Positions 1 through 13,900 of a stretch of 64,000 bases of DNA are shown here, one piece after another; within the stretch, counting starts at the first letter, position 1, and each line of letters opens with the position of its first letter. A program made the position numbers and the translations under genes. This DNA is from Gymnorhina tibicen (Eukaryota; Chordata; Aves; Passeriformes; Artamidae): NCBI GenBank assembly GCA_013399875.1, contig VXAZ01018984.1, forward strand, positions 3,416,935 through 3,480,934, given 5' to 3'. The notes under the pieces are model-generated. The model was not told the DNA's origin and did no database searches. It worked only from the letters and a program-made list of their open reading frames with translations.

Positions 1-1849
1 ACAAGATTTTCTGAAGTATTCATGCTAACACCTGTGACATGAATGGAAATATTAGACATTCATCAAACTTTTTTAAACACAGAAGTTACCAAGAATTATT
101 TCAGACTTTACACAGTTCACATGAGCTCATTCACAATATCAAACTACTTCTTTTAAAAATGAATAAACATAAAACTAGATTTGCATTAGTGAATCCAAAT
201 TACTCATGTACTCTGGTTGTAGTTTAAGGTTCACATAGATGGTAGCTCATGCAAAGGCAGTGAATTAAAGGAAGGACAGAGGTTTGGCCTTTATGACCAC
301 GGTTAACTTCAGATAAAAGTAATGGATCTCAAGCAATGAAGTCAGACTAAATTTTCTAACAATATTGGATGAATATGCTGAACCTAATAAACCAACACAA
401 CAGGACTCTTGTAAGATTTTGTAAAGGAACAAATAAGCTGCTGTAGTAACAAGCAATTTGAACTATTTCTATTTAAAATCGTTTGCATATAGAATCATAT
501 TTTCTTTGAAATTATCACAGCCAAGCAAATATGGCCCTACTTTAAAGAGGATAAAATAATAAATGCACTAATATATGGAAGTAAATGAGGCGAGATAATT
601 CCAGCTTCTTAGGAAAGCAATCCTGGCCTTCTCCAAACCTACGACCCCTGAAGTTTCATCTGATGTGTTTCACCATGCAAAGTCCCTCAGCACAGGCAGT
701 GTGATTCAGCAGGACTTTCTGACATGTAGCTAAGATCCTCACCAGAACTGCTGCCCAGAAGATTATGGGTAAGCACATAATCACATTAATTGTAAGACTA
801 AAAGCACAGGGTAAATGGCTGCCACCAGTCACTACAGAACCTGCATGCCTCATTGCACTCTTCAGAAGCATTTGTGCTCTCAGTACTGAAAATGCATCAT
901 TCTCAACTCAGTCCTGGTTTCAAGTGCACTGGGGGCAGGTGTGGGATGTCACATTCTGCTTTGTTTGCTTTTTTTTAGTTTGTTTATACAGACCCCCATT
1001 CCCAGAAACCTAACCATCTTCCACTTTTTCGGATGTTCAGTAACTACAGCAAAGCCAACAAGCAAGCTAAGGCTGCAAATATTTCAGTCATTGTAGTTTC
1101 TATTGCTATAACATGGAAACTTCTAGAACCAGGAACTGGTTACACAGATATTAAAATTTCGTGTTCAATAACCCAATGTTAGTTTAAGTCTATTTAGCTG
1201 CTCTGAATCTTTTTTTTTAATGTGAACTCTCTCTTTTAGTGCATAGTAAGACTACTTATGTGCACTCCAATCCTTGCCAAGAAAATGGAGTAAGTACATC
1301 TGGCTTACGTCACCACAAAAGTGTTTTTGTGAAACACCCAGTGTACTGCAAAATAATTTTAACTAATTTATTATATCTGAACAAAAACCCCCCAAACAAA
1401 TAAAAGAAAAAAACCCCAAAGTGTGGAGTTACTACTTAGAGGCAGCAGCCAGTAGCCAGCTTATGCCAAACAGTCATTTCCAAAAAATCACTCCCTACAT
1501 CCTTTCCACAGACAACACAAAAAAAGTTCAGCCTTCACAAACAGACTGTGAAGACTAGCAAATTATTAAAAGATCCATACAACCAAATGGCACCCTGAAG
1601 TGACAACCTGGAAGATGTTTTCTGCAACAGCTTTTACTTTACACCCCTGTGCACAGACTGGTGCTTACCAATGGAGGATTTTTTGGATTCACTGCAGTAA
1701 TGGCCTGGATTGATTTAATATGTGATACTCTGCTCCCACTTTCAAATCAGAGTATTACCATCAGTTAATAAATATATCAAAGCATTACACCCAAAGCAGT
1801 TTTAGAGGTTAGTTAGTAAATACAGTAATATTATTTTTTGCATGCTGAC
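1..1849 (-). other. PTPN13 intron downstream of coding exon 18 (partial)
   Basis: AT-rich intronic sequence. I read the minus strand for the residues that follow exon 18 in human PTPN13 (a serine-rich stretch leading to PDZ1) and did not find them. An A- and C-rich low-complexity patch lies at about 1379-1425. No recognisable transposon. Confidence 0.8.
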
Positions 1850-1947
1850 CTACAACATAGGCTTGACCGGTATCTTCAATGGATGATGAGTCTGATTCAT
1901 TTTTCTTTCTTTCAGGGCTTCTACTTAAACCTGCATGAGATTTTGAA
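1850..1947 (-). CDS. PTPN13: PTPN13 coding exon 18: short exon before PDZ1
   Basis: A 98-nt exon, residues 1026-1058, from phase 2 to phase 1. The acceptor has a long pyrimidine tract ending ccccttt-aag. Reading from there gives NSKSHAGLSRSPERKKNESD, then SSSIEDTGQAYVV. A nearer AG (atgcag, at about 1934) would give the wrong phase, so the upstream AAG is chosen. The donor gtcagc is weaker than the others and the 3' border is slightly less certain. The next exon, leading into PDZ1, is not in the window. Confidence 0.87.
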
Positions 1948-4900
1948 CTTAAAGGGGAGAAGGAGAGAAGGGGAACCAGACAGAGGGAAGAGGAAGTTGG
2001 GAGAGGGAAGGATCAATGTAATAAAATAATGGCATGAATAATAAATCAAAACTGATGCAAAATGTACATTGACTGTACACAAAGATACTGCAGGGTGGTC
2101 AGAGAGACTCTTACTTGCTCGGCTTTAATGCTCCCGCTGCTGATCCGTTATCAAATTTTGGCATTTGCTGAAAGACCCTTCCCATTATATCTTCTATTTT
2201 TTTGGGGGAAGAGTCCAAAGCAGTAATAACATTTTTCCTTGGGGGGTAAACAGAGATGTGACTCTGACTCAGATCGTGAAACGACTTGCTCATAACTCTG
2301 GGTCTTTCCTCCCACGGAGTCTTCTCATTCTTGTCCCTTGCAGAGCCAGGAAGCGGCTGGAAGAGCGAGAGCTCAGAGCACGACAGTCTCTTGAGGATCT
2401 CTGCTTGGACAGACAGGGGTCGGACAGCGAGTCTGTTCAGAGTGCTGCTGGCCAGGCTGCCAGTACTGATGGCTCGGCCCATGTTGAAGCCTTTGACAGA
2501 GTCCGCGTGAAGGTTCAGGCTCCTAAATGAAGCCCTTTCTGTGGAAATTTTAAAAAATCAAACCAAAACCCAAACAACTGAAGTTATTCAGCAGAGCTAT
2601 TGTGACCACCTTGTGTAAAGCATGCTTTTTAAACAACAATCTAACACAAAATGTATTTTCTCGAGATGCTTAGCAGTATGTACTATCATCAGAGACATAT
2701 AAACACCCACCATGGAGTTTGCTCAGGAAGCAAAGTTTGGAGTTCATGACACTACACTAACCCGAAGTCCAAAAACACAGAATAGCAGAATATTTTTCTT
2801 CTTATTAGCATGAAAACTCATATCCTCCGTCAGGTTGCTGTGCCTTATATACAAGCACATCATCTCTTTCTGCAAAACAAATAATATCCTCAAGCCAAGT
2901 GACCTGGAAGACTACACTTCCTTTCATCTGCTCAGAAAAGCCTTTTCCAGGACTTGAACAAATAGGGCTCCCCCATCTCCACACTATCAGATCCTACCAA
3001 ACTTCCATCCATCCATTGCATTCTTTTCTTTTGTGTGAGCCCCTCCACATTTACAGTACAGCTGCAAGGCCAGGAGGGTTTGGCAGCATCTCTGCCTGGT
3101 TACAGAGCACCAGTCCACTCAGGTGCACTTAAGGACCTCCCCTGCCACAAACATCCTAGCACAAAACAGAAAGTGTTGACTGGGGTTTGCCAGACTTTTT
3201 GACTCATTAGCAAGGATTCCCTTAAGCAGCAGCAGCGAGAAACAGGTTTTGGACTGTAATTAAATTACTGTCAGCTGAGTCGTGGGAACTGTCTGGGTGG
3301 ATGTTCTTAGCTGAAAGCAAATTCATGATAATACATCTTAGCCTAAACCCTCTTAATTCAGAGCAAAGCTGAGCAGGGCTCCTTCCTATTATCCTAACTG
3401 CCTCCTAAGGCTAGCAGTTAAGTTCCTGTGGCTTGGCTCCCACACAGGAACTTGATAAGCTGTGGCAACTTGTTGGCTGGTTAGAGACTTTAAAGGGAAT
3501 CAGGCCACCTGAACCCTTCATAAACTTCACTGGTCTCTTGGAGTCAGTTCACAGGTAAGTCTCTGGAAAAGCAATCCTCACCTGCATATATATTTCTGAT
3601 TTAGGGTTAACCAGTGGGTTTTTTAACCCTACATATATGTAGGAAACAAGCTGCTTTAGGAAGCTGCACTGCAACTCAAAGGGAAAACACTGGTTTTTGG
3701 TACACATCACCCATGAGGTTTAACGGTAAATACTTTGGCATTTAGGAGAGAGTGTATTTGGCCTCAGTCCTGCCATTCCAAAAGATATTCCTTCCTCCAA
3801 TACCTAGGGCAGGAATTAACTGCCACAGTAACTCAAGCTTTCTCTGTAATAGGCATACAGATTGTGAAGATTTAGTTGTGGAAAGTATGTTTTTCTGTCC
3901 TTTCACAAGGTGAATTAGTATACAACTACCACCTCCTTACCCATACCAAACACCTCTTCTAGCCACAGCCACTAGACTAGATAAGCTACAGTAGAATGAT
4001 TTTGCCCAATCAGACCAGAAATCCACAAACCCCAGTTTCCTGACTCTGACAGAAGGCATCAATGACACCTGCTCTTGCTGTGTTCCCATCCTGGGAAAGA
4101 GCACCCTAATAAAATACGCTGAGATCTGTTCTCTTGACATTGTATTTACCCTCTGAGAACATCAAACAGAATTTCTATGAATTTCAGATGAATACTTTCA
4201 CATCATTACCTATACAGACATCAGGTTTTTCAAACCTTCTGCCAATCCCGTAACTAAAAATTCTCATGTGCTCAAAATTCATCCTCCATAAGGCTGACTT
4301 AACCCTCATTTCATTTTTTTGTTTTTCCACGTGCCTAATTTACCCTGTAAATACCCATTGTATTTACTGTTTTGCTAAGTGCTTCCAACTACCAGCTTTT
4401 ACTGACATATTAAGGGTTCAATTTAGATTTAGTGAAGTTATGACAACAGCAGATTTTTTGTTTTGTTTTTACTTTTAATAATCAGTGTGATGGAATTAAC
4501 CATAATGCCGATTTGTTTGCTTCTGATTATGAGTGATTGGTGGAATCTGAGACCTCTGATTTCCAAGTGATCTGCACTGCACAGAAGCAAACTATTGTTT
4601 TCCAGACTCCCACATAATCCATCTGTTAAGAGCAACCAAGTTTGCCTAGCCAAGAAAGCCTTTCCTGTATTGCTTTTCTCTGCAATTCAGGATAAGCAAA
4701 CTCTAAATCAGAGAATGGTACAAAGGCTTTAAGTCACTTGGTCCTGTTTCTTTGCCTGAAGTTGGCTGCGCCCAACAGAACAGAAAAAAGGCTGGATAGT
4801 TGCCACATGCCTTTTCCCACTCCCACCCCTCCTCTTTTCTTTTCTTTTTTTTTTTTTAATATTAGAGATCACAATATCCACAGCAATGGGGTTAAACTCC

Positions 4901-7900
4901 ATCCCAGCTACACTAGTGGAAGTCTGGATTAACAGCAACTGGAATGCAGACAGATAAAAAGAGGGAACAAAGAAGGCGTGAGCAGGCAGACTGACCAAAA
5001 CAGCGTTTCCAGACCATGCTGAAGGCCAGCCAGCCAAGTGAGCTCTGCTCCAAACAGTAAAGAAATTTGTACAGAGGGGTTTTTTCAATGATTATGTTAT
5101 CCAATTAATATTTTCTAACTAAAAAGTATACCTTTACATTTAATATTTTGCACACAAATTATGAAGGAAATGGGAATTATGAAGGAAACTGACTAGTATC
5201 AGTGTTGTTCCTTACCAGGTCCACCCAATGTTAAGTGGAATAAAGACAGCTACACCCACAGCTTAGAGGTGCAGCATCATGGAATGCTTCCTATTTACTT
5301 GCACTCTCATGATCACACCGTTCTATCTGTAATTCCACATTTTCAAACCAATCCCTTTCACATTAAGCAAAAGGTAAAAGTCCTGCTATTGAAATATCTT
5401 CAATTTATTTCTGAAGAAAGTCAAAAGCTTTTAATTAAGGGGGAAGTACTCTCAGTGACCTACTTTTAGATTCCTTTTAGTTTAGAGAAGCTGCTGTGTG
5501 CCAGCTTTACTGTGTTCTCCCAACTCCTTTCCCACACCTTAAACAAAATCTAAACAAGCTTAGGCAGTAGTCTCTTCATAGTATAAACCCTCCAAATGTA
5601 GAGCTACACATACACAGCACTCAGCAGAATTACTGAAGCTCCAGCTCAGTTTTTCTCCTTACAAAAATACACATAGATTGCTATTAAAATCCAACACAGC
5701 ATCACAGTCCTTACCAATGTCCTGAGTGTCTTGGTTGCTCTGCCTGGTTCTCATCTGTAGCTGGAACTTATGCTGGGAAGAGCAGAGATGCAAAAGGTAC
5801 TGGCAAGTCTTACTACTGTCAGTCTGAAAGGCATGCTTGATGCCATCTGATGTGTTCTGCAGAGTTATTTTCTTCTTCTACACAATGGAGAAAGAAAAAA
5901 AGTTGAAGACAAATTATTTCTTTTAGCCTACAAAGAATTCTGTTATTTGCTTGTGCACAGTTACAGCATTCAAACTTTCCTGAAGCAAAATGCACTGATG
6001 AGAGAGATTTCTGTTAAAATAGGAGTCAAAAGTAATTTGAGATTTACAAAGTAGCTTTTTAAAGCTACTCCTGGGCTAGATGAGAAGGTGCTTTATTATT
6101 ATTTAATCCATCTCTGTTACTGTTAGTGCTGAGTAATGACAGCCAGAACTATTACATTTTGCAGGATGGGGTTCTCAAAGGCCCCTGAGGAAGTCACAAG
6201 ACACGCTGCCATGTAATTACCAAATCTATCAGCTAATGTTCCAGGTTTTGAACTTATTTTTTTAGCAATTTTTAAACTTGAATTGATCAGTTCTAGCTAA
6301 AGTCATCTCACAGATGAAATTGGCTGTAGCTTTTCAATAAGGTATCAGACAGAATTAGAAGTGCTGTTTTCAATATCTGTATAAAGGTAAGCATTTGAAG
6401 CTCAATGCCTCATTAAAAACTGACACACGATCACCAGATTATGGTGTACCCACTCAAGTAGGCTGGAATCGTCCAGATCAAGTGTCAGCCTGTTATCTAT
6501 TATCATTGAACTTGACTACTCTTGGAAATATAACTTAAAAGCAACATAGGTGCATCTCCTAGTTATACTGAGTACTGGCATTTGCCAGTACCCAGTCCTC
6601 TAATGCAGGATTCTCAGTCTGGTATTCCTTCACCATCCTTGTCCATGCAAGCTAAGGAAAAAAATAAAACCTTTAAAACATGAGAACTCCTATTTCAATC
6701 CCATAATATGACAGCCACACAAAACACAGTCAGATTCTGCTGTAAAACAGCAGCTTAATTTGTAAAAATAACCAACACAAAACTCACAGTAACTGGAGAC
6801 ACAAATACAGACATGCACACACAGAGGAAAAGAGACCAACTTACACTAAAGGATATTTTCTTTGTCTCTCTCCATGGGAAGCGCAGTACAGGTGTACGGG
6901 CACCATTGTGAACTTCAAAAATGACAACTCCTTTGCAGCACACTCCCAGAAGGATACCTGTTTGGGATCTCTTCTCAGGCAGCACATGATGAAGGTGGAC
7001 CCCATATTCTGTGAGCCTCTGACACAACTGTACAGATCAATGCAATGAAACTTATGAAGTTAAGGCCATTACAAGCTTTCGTACCACTATATGAATATTA
7101 TATATCTCTCTCTATAAATGTTTTCAGGTGTGCATATAAATGTATGAATTTTAGCAAAAGTAATCCTCTCTGCCTAGTGATTCCACTTCCTTAGAGTTTA
7201 CAGCTATTATGACAGACACACATCAGCTGAGGGTTTGAAGGCTAGCTAGTACCTCTTGACGTGCCAAACTACAGCAAATGAACCCAATATTTATTAAAAT
7301 CAAACAGGGAAAGCACAAACAGAACATGTGTGAGGAAATCAAACTTGCACAAAGCAGTTGTTAGCAAGAAACTGTAACTAGATAGATGCACTAGTTATTA
7401 ACACATTTTTAAAAAGCAAAATTAAATTAACACTGTGATTCTGTGATCATACTAAGGTATCATATGCAGTTTCACTCACTTAGTGCTCACAGTTATTAAT
7501 CCCTGTCGTCTGTTCAGTACTGGTGTAAGGGACTGGTGTAACGAATCAACTAAGGGAATCTAACTGCTCCCCCCACCAAACCCCCAGCCAGGCTAGGTTT
7601 TAGCTAGGATCACGTCCCCTACTTTGTTCTCTGTGGCTAAGTTCCAAGAACACTTCTGTAAAATGAGCAACAGACTTAGAATGGACAAAGTCAGCTTAGT
7701 GCCTCTTCCATCACATACTCCACTGTAGTGTGGCTGTGGAATTACAGTGTAATGGTTATTTGATGTTTCAACAGCAATCCTTCACCCCCTGAACTCATTT
7801 TGATCAAGGCAGAACCTGATTATTATCCCATGAGCAAACACCATGATTAGATTTCCCAATGGGTCCTTCTAGAATAATCCAAATATATCTGAGGATAATG

Positions 7901-10900
7901 GCTTTCCTGTCATCTTACATAGAACCTGCACAAGAAATTCTCCTTGGCAGTGCTTCTGGCTTGCTTCATACCAAGCACCACGCACAGTATTAGCTGTAAC
8001 AAAATTTTTTTGTAATTTATGGGTTTTTTCCCCTCTACAGAAAGCACAAAAGACATGGGGAATACAGGGTGTGCTGCCACATAAACACAGCTTCCTTTAG
8101 AGCAACACAAGGATCAATAGCTGCTTTTAGCTAGCTTGAGGTAAAGACTACTGATCGGAAAAAAGTGAGAGAACTTCCCATCTGTCACAATTTCTTTTTG
8201 CTTGTTATGAGGTGTCTTTTGGGCAAAACCTTCTCAGCTTTCTTCCTTTCAGTGTCATTCAGACCCTGAGTTGTTTGTTCTACTGTGCTTTCACTTGAAG
8301 TCCATGCATTCATATTCCAACTAGGGAATTCTTAAGTCACAGATGAAGGAAGCCAATGGCTGCCCACTTACCTTCAGAAATTCTAACTCTGTCTCTTTTT
8401 CAGAGGCACCCACGTAAGTGCTGTGCAGTTTTGGCAGCTCTTCCTTGATGTAGGACAGATCCAGTTTCTCCATCACTCTTGCTGGGACATAGTGTTCTAG
8501 TCTGAAATAGGACAAGCCGTGCACCTGCAACACAAAACATTTCTGTCATGGCTCCTCCATATACTGCCTTATGAGCAGAACTGAAGCACAAACATTCATT
8601 TTTACATACAATTGTACATTACAACTCAAGAGGATCATAAGATTCTGAGTAAGGGGAGGGAATCACAATCTCCATCTTGACCCACAGCTTCATTTCACAT
8701 CAGTTTCTCCATATTCAAGCCTGACTCTACTTCCACTGAAAAAAAAGGCTTTAACACCCAGATCTTGAACTAAATCCTGCAACTATCTCTGTCAATAGGA
8801 ACACCTGCTCACAGTAAAACGTGCCAAGAGCTATCAGCTGAGATTCCAGTCCGGGGCAGAGCTGCAGAGCATGTGTGGCAGATCACAGTCCAGTCTTTAA
8901 TGAAGCAGCAAGATCACAGTTCAGCAAGATCAAAGGTGAAATTGATGATGTACCTCTGCCTGGTAATCTCCATACTCAGCTTGAAGAGCTAGGGATGCTA
9001 ATAATAAGGCTGTTTCATCATCACAGTGCATCCTGTCTTCTAGGATGTCCTTCCGCAACTGCAGGTAGTACTGGTGGCAGGTCAGCGTGTGCCTAGAACA
9101 GGAATATAAAACAAAACCATGAAAAAAACTCACACACCACCTTTGGTACTCCAGTATTTGCTCAATACTCAATTTCTGTCCATAAATTTAAGGCTTAAGG
9201 GGCTATAAAAAATTTCATACACTCACTGTATAAGACTGACATCATCCACAAAAAACTTTATGCGAAAAAACAGAGTGAAGTTGACAGGGGGCTTGTTCTT
9301 CTTCTTTGGTTCTTCTTTCCATCCTTCTGGAGCTACTTTACTTAGCTTTATGTCAGGATCCACGAAGAAAAACTCATTGTCTGCCACAAACATGAAAGAG
9401 AAGCACATGGGTAAAAGCATTAAAACCAAGTATTTGCTCCATATAAAGGATAAAGACCAGATTTATAACTCTGAAATCGGGCACTGAACAGCGAAGTTTT
9501 CCGTTGACTAACAGTGACTTAATAAGCACAATATCTCTTAAAGGGAATACTGAATAAGGGCAGAAGAAATAACTTAGTAGTTATTCTTACCTCTTAAAGT
9601 AGCCAATCCAAAGAAGTGATGCTCCACCAAGCCAATATGGGCAACAACCATATCAAAGACATCTTTACATATCGTTTTGGTATCACAGGTCAGCTCCAGC
9701 TTCTGCCCACTCAGAAGCATCACATTTACTTTTCGCCTGGTGTCATCATTCTTGCCTTTCTTAGTCTGCATTTTGTGAAACGAAATCTCTCAACATTCAC
9801 GCTTGTGATAAAACCACATTTGTTGGTTTAACACACTTCCCCTGCCACAGATGGCTGAACAGCCCCTTTCTTACCAAGATAGACTTCGGCAGATCCAAGG
9901 AGATGAATGGCTCAATCGTCATCTTCACAAACTCTGGGCCGAAGAAATTCTGCCAATCACAAAAGAGTACGAATGAACACTGTGTTGCTGAAGACAGCCT
10001 GAGGCACAGTTAACTCCCGCCCTGCGACTGCAAAAGAGGGACCAAAGGCTAAAATTTGGCAGTTGCCTGCTACCCACTGTGTACTACATGCAAAGCATCT
10101 TCACAAAAACCTCTTTAAGGCTTGGGGACAGAGAGGGGAACCAACCTGGTTAGTTAAAGCCTACATGAACTACCTCATCTTAATGTGATGGACCGGAGAC
10201 AGATACAGGAATTATTACCCTGTATTAGGGCAGCAAGTCCCTGAGTCTTCTTTCAAGTCTTCCCATCCTTAAAAAAACCTAAAAAATATCCAGTTCATGG
10301 AAAGTAGCAGCAGAGGGCATCAAGCATTTGTCTATTCTACACATCAGACAGTCTGTTTACCTATATACCTCTGTCTCCCTCTTTGTGTGTAATTCTGTAT
10401 TTCATCCACATACCGAGACAGCCGGGAAAGCAAAGGGGATTTGCACAGGGATTCGAGTTAACTTGTGGGCCACATGAATCCATTCTCTCTTTAACTTCCA
10501 AACTTGCTCATTTAATAACCTCTGATGCTGGCGGGGCACATCCACATTCCACTAAGAGAAATGCAAATTAAGTGGCTGAAAGCACCACAGAATAGAGGAG
10601 AAAACCTACGCCTTACCTTTGTTAGGATGCTATATTGTTTAATTGATGCAATTGTCAAGCCTTGCTGTCTGTTTTTAGCAACTCTTGATGCCACTTTAGG
10701 CTCTGTAGCCACTAATGCCACAAAGTTTTATCCTGTGAAAGTAGGCCAACACCACACACCTGGTATTTAATCTGCTGATGACTGTTTATTACAGGACCCA
10801 CTTTATGAATCCCACATGAGAGTTTCAGTCAAGACACTGCTCTCTTTCAATGAAAACAAGAGTTCACCTGAGCTCAGGGCATTACCCTCAGTTTTCTTTG

Positions 10901-13900
10901 TGTCATGGCTGTTTCCAGGGCTATTTCCCTCAGCGGGTCTCTGGTGATGTCAAGCACTGAGGATCTAATTGCATCCCCTGGGTAGAGGTTAGGCCGGGAC
11001 TGCCTCAGAGCCATCCTGGCTTGCAGTTGCATCATTTCTTCTTCCTGACGCTTCAGCATCACTTCTTGACTTATCAGTTTGCCTTCAAACGGTGCTTCAT
11101 GCTGCCTGTAGGATAGTCAGAGGGGATGGCAGATTAGCAGGTATGCCTGAGACATTCTGCTGCTTTAAGCACATCCCTAAGTGGAAACACAGAGCACAAG
11201 CACCAGTCATCAAATACTACATTAAACACATTTATTCAGCAGCCAGGAGGTTACCTCTGTGCAGCAATCCATCACTGTAGAGCAGAAAATAAGCAAACAC
11301 ACCAGGTTTCTGCAGCTGCCTGTAGAACTGCCTCATTTATTCATATGAAAATAAAGGCTCAGCTGCAGTCTAAAAAAATACTCAACACTACAAACCCAGT
11401 GAATCAGTGCAAAATTAGTAGATGCACAAGAAGAAGTATTAATGCTTTGCAAATATCTTAATTTCTGTGTTCAAGCAGGGACTATGAAAAAAGCATGCTC
11501 AAAAACATGTCATTAAAGAAAGAACTGAAATAATAGTGTACTTTCTCTAAGTAAATATTGCTCCAACACTTTCTGTTTGCATGGGGCTGATGTTTATTCC
11601 CTGATTTCTCCTGAGAAGTAGTACAGCTTGAAATATTTACATAAAAATGTTTATGTAATAACATCCTATATACTAAATTATTCTAAGTATCGTACACTAA
11701 TGTTTCCATAATCTTATTTCGCTGAAAACAGTTCCTTTTTTTTCAAGTTCCTAAGAACGGCCTGGCTGATATACGGCCACCCCAGTGATTAAATTAGAGT
11801 CTAGATTTACAATCTGAAGGAAAAAATGAGAAAAAACAAACAAAAAAATGCATCAGTATTTCAAAAAAACACAGCAACGGATCTGCAATTTCTTTTCTCA
11901 GCAAGTATTGATCCCAAACATCCTATCACTTTTATTCTCTATGGAAGGAAAGAAATTCATGTTCTGTTTGGGTGAACAAAAGCCATTTCGTATTTCAAAA
12001 CTAAAAAAAAGGTGGTTAGGAAATGTGAAGAGCAGAAAAATCTAAGAAAAATAAAACCAACTTCCACTCCCCTTCTGTCTCATGCTTACAGAAAAACACC
12101 TTCAAACCTCGAACTAAACATAAACCAATCAAGCCTTCTGTACAAATCCTAAAACAAGAAAAAGCAACGTCCTCCCTCTGTTAACATAACTACACAGAGA
12201 CGATTCTTAAACAAAAATGGACAGGGGAAACTAAGGTGGCTTTCATGCACAAAAAACAACTTTTGGCAATTCAAAACTGAGTGTTTGGCACACCACCTAA
12301 ACTGAGTAATGAAAAATGTGAAAAAACAAAGAAAATGCTTAGAAGCCTGTGTATCATTGCAGTCAAGTTTAGAAATATAGATAAATATAGAGTAATCTTG
12401 CACTGACAGTGCCACACGGCCCTTTGTAGTAAGGTAATATACAGGCTTTTTAAAAATACATTAAGTTCATACACCTACTTCCTAGGAGAACCTAAAGATA
12501 TGTTTGGTGAGTGACAAATCTGTTAATAAACTAAACGAAAAATGCACCTGTCCAGACAGTTCACTTATCAATGCTAAACTGGTAGGTATGACTTCAAATT
12601 TTATTTTCATCTTTTTACAAAGCTACTAATGAATACCAATGTTATGAACAGTGCATCACAGTCTCTTAATACTGAAGTGTCATTGGATACAAACCCAGCA
12701 TTAAAAATAAGAGTTACATACAAGAGAACAAGGCTGAAGTTCCTCAAATGGAATTTCAGGGCAGGTACAGAGTAGTTACAGAACAAACGTATTAATGTAA
12801 GCCCATTTTCCTTTCCCTTGTGCAGGGCTTTCACAGCATTTTTTCCCTTCTCCCTCCTCTGTTTCTTTCTACAATAGACTGAATAATGTGCACCTAAAAG
12901 GACAAAGAAATGAGAAAAGGCCTCAGACCTGCCAACACATGTGCATGTGCTTAGCTTTTCACCATGAGGAAACTTGTTAGGATTGACATATATGGGAATA
13001 TTGACAAAGCCCTAAGTTAAATACACCCACAAGCACCCTTCAGATCAAGGTCTAAGGATGGGCTCTGAAATAAAACAAAAACAAACACTTTCTGAACATA
13101 AATACCTATGAATTATCAAAGACATATGAAAAAGACAGGTTGCAACTGGCTCTATCTAAAAACTTGCTGCTGTGAAAATACCTAGTGCAAAAAAAATCTT
13201 GCCTTTTTAAAAACATACAGCCCTGTGCAACAGGAACAATGAGAAGTTCTTTATCATTAGGTTGGTTTTATCATCTCTGTTGACACATATTAATTTCTCT
13301 GAAAATTTGGGTGGGTGTGGGATGTCCGTTGAGGAAGCTCAAAAACCTGAGGGTTTAAAAAAATTCCTAACTTGGTACATAAGCACTATCACCAAGCATA
13401 AATCTGCATGTTTCTGCACCCTGGGTCAGTAAAATTAACTCTAGCTTGGTCAGACTGCCAGTTTTTCATGGGGAGCAACATGATTCAGTCTTTAGGTTCC
13501 AAGACAAGGAATGCATCTCTCCTATTTTCCTTTTCCTACAGAAAAGGAAATACTGTTGACATATACAGGAGAGCTCATTCGTGAAGTTCTGAATATGCAA
13601 GTGTTATTTTAAAAAAAAAAAAAAAGTCTAAATTACATTCCTAACAGATAGCATCACAGAAGTGTGTTTTGTGCTTCATCAGACAAGTACTTGGCTGCTA
13701 CTCTGTATTTTCATCAGTGTCTGACTGCAAACTAGAATCTCACAGCTGCTTATTAACCTGCAGATGGCAGGGGAGCTGGAACCTGGGAGGCTGACGCTCG
13801 GGAAAAAAGGGAAGAGAATTCTCTCTTCACCTGGTGTACTTACCAAGAAATTAGCAGGTATTGGATCAGAGAAGGAAGGTGGAAGAAGGGAAGCAGATAG

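Noticed and set aside
1908..1934. Microexon needed between exons 17 and 18 if the inner acceptor atgcag were used
   Set aside because: Using the upstream acceptor after the pyrimidine tract (exon end at 1947) restores phase and the expected residues, so no extra microexon is required.
2165..2530. 121-codon + strand open frame
   Set aside because: Antisense shadow of PTPN13 exon 17.
7434..7446. attctgtg-like octamers suggesting another CR1 end
   Set aside because: The sequence upstream shows none of the CR1 3' phrases, so two octamers alone are insufficient.
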